DNA from: Pocillopora verrucosa
Lineage: Eukaryota; Cnidaria; Anthozoa; Scleractinia; Pocilloporidae
Reading direction: 5' to 3'
DNA: 64,000 nt
Assembly (NCBI RefSeq): GCF_036669915.1
Contig: NC_089320.1
Span: forward strand, 20,845,982 to 20,909,981
The translations under genes and the position numbers were made by a program. The notes beneath the pieces were generated by a model that saw nothing but the letters and a program-made list of their open reading frames with translations, made no database searches and was not told the DNA's origin. Below, one piece after another: positions 59,901-64,000 of the stretch. Numbering within the stretch: position 1 is the stretch's first letter; each line of letters begins with the position of its first letter.

Positions 59901-62900
59901 TGGGTGCCCTGATCACAATAACAGACCTCTGGAGTTTTACGACAAGGATGATTGTCAGCCTGTCTGTTCACACTGTGTTGTTACTGGAGAGAGACAAACA
60001 CATGCTATTGCACCCATAGATGAAATTGTGAGTAAATCTTTTTTTTTTCAATCTGTGAGTTTGGTTAAACTGATGTAATTTTTACATAGTTTTGAGTTTC
60101 AAAAAAGACCTTTGTTTGGTATAGTTAACTTAGTTTTGAATCCGTGAAATGAAACATTTTTTGTTTGATTAAAGGCTAAAGAAGTTGAAGATCAATTCAA
60201 GACATCAGTTGATGAAGTATCTCCAGTAATCAAATGTCTAGACAAGTCCGTTCAGGTTTGTTATGCGTGAAAAGTAACAAATAAAATAACCAGCAAAGAC
60301 ACTGACTTTTAGGATAAAGTTTTCCAGTCTTGGAATGTTATGAAATCTTTTGATTACCCTGTCATTTTTCAGTCCTGGAAATCCATAAATTTCACAGGTT
60401 TGTTTTACAGGCCTGGAAAATCTTTTTATTTCATCACATTATTTCTGGGCCTGGAATGTTGTATAATTTTGCGATATCATTTTCAAGACTTGGAATTCCT
60501 TGGAATATGGAAAGTAACGGAAAATGATCCACAATTTTTTGTTTGATAAAAGAATAAGAAATACTTCACTGATTTATTGTTTGAGGTTATTTGAAAGCAA
60601 ATTATTGATCTATGGTCCTGAAAAGTTCAAAAATTTCCTGGAAAAGGTCTTGGAAGTAAAACAGTGTGAACTCTGACAATCTATAATATTTTATGGAGTT
60701 TAATAAACGAATTAGGTATAATCCAGTTTTATGTTGTTATTCCTTTGCTTACAGGTAATTTGTAAAGCACTTCCAGGAGTTAAGGCTGAAAAGAATGAAA
60801 TTGTGAATGATATCAGGGAGCACTTTCAGATGTTATATTCTGCTTTACAGACCAGGTACACCGTCTAGCATTATCTCTACAGGTTACAAAGTGTTGTCTG
60901 TTGTGAAGTCAAATGCACCCATTTTGTAAATGGCTGAGTTGTTGCTTAGAGTTGTCAGGAAACTTTGGCACAACTGTCTAACCTTTTAACCCACAAGAGT
61001 GATAAGCATCTAACTTCTCCCAACAGTATCACCTCTGAATCAAACATTGAGGTCATGAGAATAAAGGATATGATCATAAAGCTCTTGATTGTCGGGCAAA
61101 TTCTCCTTTAAGTACCATAGGAAGTGATAGACAACATTATGGAGAACTTGCATAATGATGATAGGGCGTAAAGAGCTTGCTTATAAAGGGGAAGATTGAC
61201 ACAGCTTGTAGAGTAGAACAAACTTGCAAAAATAGGGTCAAATTTTAAGAGTTGAGTTAGCACCCTGCTTTTTATGTCTCCTAACACCAAGCATGTGTTC
61301 TTTTGCAGAGAGCAATCTCTGATCAAAGAAGTTGAACTAAATCACAATGGGGAAAAGATTTTAGAGAAAATGGTATAATAGTTATTTAGTGTTGTAGTCA
61401 CTAGTATTTTTGTCATATTTAAAGCTTCCTTGGCTTAGGTGGGCTCTCTCTTGCTGCTTAGGTTTTCACTCACCCAACCATCCCCTCTCTCCAGTGAAAA
61501 GTAAGAAGTGTGCTTTTTTAAGCATAATTAAATTTTTAATGTGCTGTGCAAATTTTTTTGGGTATTGTATAAACTTACGAGTTAAGTAGAACCATGTTTC
61601 AAGTCAACAACAAAATTTAGTTTGCAGTATTTATCTCATAGGAGAGCAACTCTTATTGAATTTATCAAACTTTATGACTTTTTTTTTAACTATTATTCTA
61701 AAACAGCGAGAAGAGGTTGCTGACAATTTGCGGAAAGCAAAAGATTATGTTCATGGTAAGAGATAGTCTGTTGTGTTTATCTTCAGTTGGTTTTGTGTTT
61801 GTAAAACTCAATGAAAAGCAATCTTATCAAGAATTTAGTGAGGTTTTTAACCTCAAGAATGTTAGCTTGTGATATCCAGCTGCACCATAGACCAAAGTGA
61901 GATAATATTTTTGACTAACACAAGCTACATTGCAGTAAACAGGTGAGTTCTCTGCTATTTTTAAATATTGCTATTTATATTTATTATGTTTTCAGAAGTG
62001 GAAAGTATGATTGGACAACCACAGACATTAATTGACAATGCTAAAAAGGTGAGTATTATGCACTCTGGCACATGATTCAATTTTGATAAAATATATATAT
62101 TTTTAGTTGTAGTTATTATTTATTTAATGCATGTACATCACTTTTGTCTACTTGTTACCTGTTAAAGTTACTACAGGGCGTGAAATTAATTTTTTTTCTG
62201 ATAGCCACTTGGCTCCTAAATTCTTCAAAGTGGTAGCCAATTAAAAAAAGGTTTTTCGCCATTTTCAAAGACAAACAAACCCTTTTTTTATGTTGTCAGT
62301 GTTCTAGATAGACCCTCCGAAATTAAGTGAGGGAAAAGATCTTTAACAAGCCACAAAGAGATATACAGCATTCAAGCTCACTTAAATCCAAGATGGCATC
62401 TAGTTATCAATCGTGAGGCATGTGCTGCATTTTGGAAACAAACCTAACAAGGAAGTTTGCTGCCGATTTATCTTTTCAAATCTTTGTAATTCACTAATAT
62501 CTCTTGGTAAGGTTATGATGAAGCATTCTAGTTGCCAATTTTGTGACTAATTTTCAGGATTTGGTCATCAAAGTGAAAAATTTAGTCACATTGGCACCTG
62601 TATTAGGCACAATTTCACGCCCTGTACTAATGTACCTCTTTGTGTTGAAGCATTACAGGATGTGAATTATCAGTCTATCTCTCAACCAAAAAATATATTT
62701 TGTCATATTTAGTTAAGAAGAGAGTTGGAATGTGTTAAAGAGATGCAGTGCTGTGCAGTAAAAGTGATATCCCATGAAGATCAAATAAGGTAAGCTGCAT
62801 TATAGTGTTAAGTTAACTATACAACAGTTGTGTCTACAGTTATTACATTTGTTTAATGATACAGTGCTCCATAGGGCATCTGTCATGGAAGGCTTAATGG

Positions 62901-63717
62901 AGTTTATTTGTGTTTAGGTTTGAAACTAGAGGAGAGATGAGGGAGACAATTACTGAATATGGTTCTGTTTCCACAGATGGTTGTGCAAGGTGAGAATATT
63001 AATCATTTGCTTTTGGTTATTTCAATAAACAAGACCATTTTTATATTCCCTTTAACCCTTTAACTCCCAAGATCTCATTGGCAATTCTCCCTACTGTCTG
63101 TCATACAGTTTATGTGACGTTAGTTTGGAGAATTTGGTATTGGATCCACTCACAATCCCCTAATTGATATTTTTCTTTATTCTCATCACTTGTCTGGTTG
63201 ATACTGTATTGATATTGTAAGGAGAAGTTCTGTCTTGGTCACTCATGGGAGTTAACCCTTTAACTCTATGAACTAACATTATAAGAATTGTATGGTCAAC
63301 AGTAAGGAGAGGAACAAATTTGATCTGGGAGTTAAAGGGTTAAATGGTGTGTACACCAACCAATAGGAAACTTTTAGAGGTAGAAATTTAAAAACTCTCA
63401 AAAATGATGTGATTTACCTGAAAAACACCAAGTTAACACATCATCAAATTGTTTCAGACAATCTCTCCATATATGATTTATTTCATATTTTTACCTGCTC
63501 TGTCAAACATTGATTATCAGATTTGAGATGAAAAAATTGAGTGAAATGAATGAGGAATACTTGGGAGTAGAGAGTGATGACTCAGAACAGGAGCTTGCTA
63601 ATGCTCAAGAAGAACAAGAAGACACTGCAGATAATCAGCTGTCTGATCAAAGAATGCAGCATCAGAGAACACCAGGATCAATCACAGTGTCCAGGATACT
63701 TAAATCAAATCTTGCAT
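56922..63717 (+). CDS. RING/B-box protein, TRIM-like or RNF17-like, 3' end outside window
   Basis: Fourteen exons join in frame for 459 aa: 56922-56973, 57709-57940, 58308-58417, 59005-59093, 59729-59787, 59886-60027, 60175-60255, 60755-60855, 61309-61372, 61707-61755, 61996-62048, 62713-62789, 62918-62989, 63521-63717. The last donor (CAT|GTAAGG) shows more exons lie beyond 64000. The short first exon (MQRTPTCKNCCKSYGFK) is supported because it supplies the first CxxC of a complete C3HC4 RING: C7, C10, C33, H35, C38, C41, C55, C58. Two B-boxes follow (QCEECTRA to CRACF; GCPDHNNRP to CSHC), then a coiled coil (about 230-360), then an acidic linker (ESDDSEQEL). A ubiquitin ligase role is likely. 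Tudor repeats downstream would make it RNF17; other C-terminal domains would make it TRIM. Confidence 0.8.
59413..59610 (+). mobile_element. Family A MITE-like copy in RING gene intron 4
   Basis: ACCCTTCAAACCTTGAGAGTG through AGAGAATATGGATATTGATG follows the family A order of blocks, with a decayed right end. Confidence 0.55.
60978..61172 (+). mobile_element. Family A MITE-like copy in RING gene intron 8
   Basis: CTAACCTTTTAACCCACAAGAG to GATGATAGGGCGTAAAGAGC, with the CAAATTCTCCTTTAAGTACC block typical of family A. Confidence 0.55.
62168..62630. mobile_element. DNA-transposon-like element with 20-bp terminal inverted repeats
   Basis: The left end TTACTACAGGGCGTGAAATT and right end AATTTCACGCCCTGTACTAA are inverted copies with one mismatch, 463 bp apart. 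The interior is non-coding. It sits in intron 11 of the RING gene. Confidence 0.7.
63053..63343. mobile_element. Family B MITE-like copy followed by a second partial copy
   Basis: The first copy runs AACCCTTTAACTCCCAAGATC to CATGGGAGTTAACCC. A shorter piece (TTAACTCTATGAACTAAC to GGGAGTTAAAGGGTTAA) follows directly. It gives the clearest view of the shared AACCCTTTAACTCC inverted end. Confidence 0.6.
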
Positions 63718-63736
63718 GTAAGGGCAGCTTCTAGTG

Positions 63737-63930
63737 TTGGTGTTATAACCTTTTACGTCCTAACAGTAGTATGAATATTTCCATACTGCTCTCTATGCAT
63801 TTCCCAAGGTGCTGAATAGGAAAATTAGTTTAACAATTAAGAGCTTTGTTAATTGGTGATCATTTCCTTTGTTCTCATGACCTTAATGTGTGATTCAGGG
63901 GTGATATTGTAAGGAGAAATTAGATTGCTC
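63737..63930 (-). mobile_element. Family A MITE-like copy just after RING gene exon 14
   Basis: Antisense copy, CATACTGCTCTCTATGCATTT through GGGGTGATATTGTAAGGAGAA. It begins about 20 bases beyond the exon 14 donor at 63717/63718. Confidence 0.6.
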
Positions 63931-64000
63931 TTTCCTGAGAGTTTCTTTGCTCTTTGTAACTGGTGACTTTAGACTGGTGTGTACAATTTAGGAATGGAAT

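Overview
This is a eukaryotic, animal window, AT-rich and intron-rich. It most probably comes from a cnidarian, and a stony coral is my best guess. The evidence is animal MOS, MAP3K4 and CHAF1B orthologues with GT-AG introns of a few hundred bases, plus dispersed repeats I associate with coral genomes: a tRNA-like SINE, short inverted-repeat elements sharing an AACCCTTTAACTCC-type end, and the 3' end of a Penelope-like element. There are no bacterial operons, ribosome binding sites or CRISPR arrays. The species cannot be fixed by eye.

Left part (1-24.8 kb), gene-poor and apparently lineage-specific. An unrecognised acidic ORF lies on the minus strand (174-1037). Two head-to-head paralogues follow, at 3425-5380 (-) and 9672-11533 (+). 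Both encode secreted proteins of about 220 aa from two exons, with the same intron phase. Next are two tandem paralogues at 12604-13233 (-) and 15885-16526 (-), each a compact protein of about 210 aa with repeated basic-Ser motifs. The remaining sequence is AT-rich and non-coding. It includes one inverted-repeat element (15078-15225) and a decayed copy of the MOS 5' end (22099-22193).

Right part (24.8-64 kb), conserved genes. A single-exon MOS kinase (24868-25899, +) is followed by a complete MAP3K4/MEKK4 gene (28362-45335, +). I could join MAP3K4 in frame as 21 exons giving 1712 aa. Downstream is a hierarchical 67-bp minisatellite. CHAF1B, the p60 subunit of chromatin assembly factor 1, is on the minus strand (56613-48776) and joins in frame as 14 exons giving 793 aa. 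Its C-terminal tail has seven copies of the basic, proline-rich motif that resembles the ASF1-binding B-domain. A RING/B-box protein gene (56922 onward, +) diverges from CHAF1B across about 310 bp that contain an E2F-type site, and it runs off the right edge.

How the genes relate: MOS and MAP3K4 are both MAP kinase kinase kinases and are direct neighbours in the same orientation. CHAF1B is a replication-coupled histone chaperone subunit sharing its promoter region with the RING gene. Introns here are loaded with short transposable elements. Most notable are one family that repeatedly sits a few bases beyond 5' splice sites, and a chimeric retro-insert in MAP3K4 intron 1 that joins a piece of MAP3K4 exon 1 to a Penelope-like element end.
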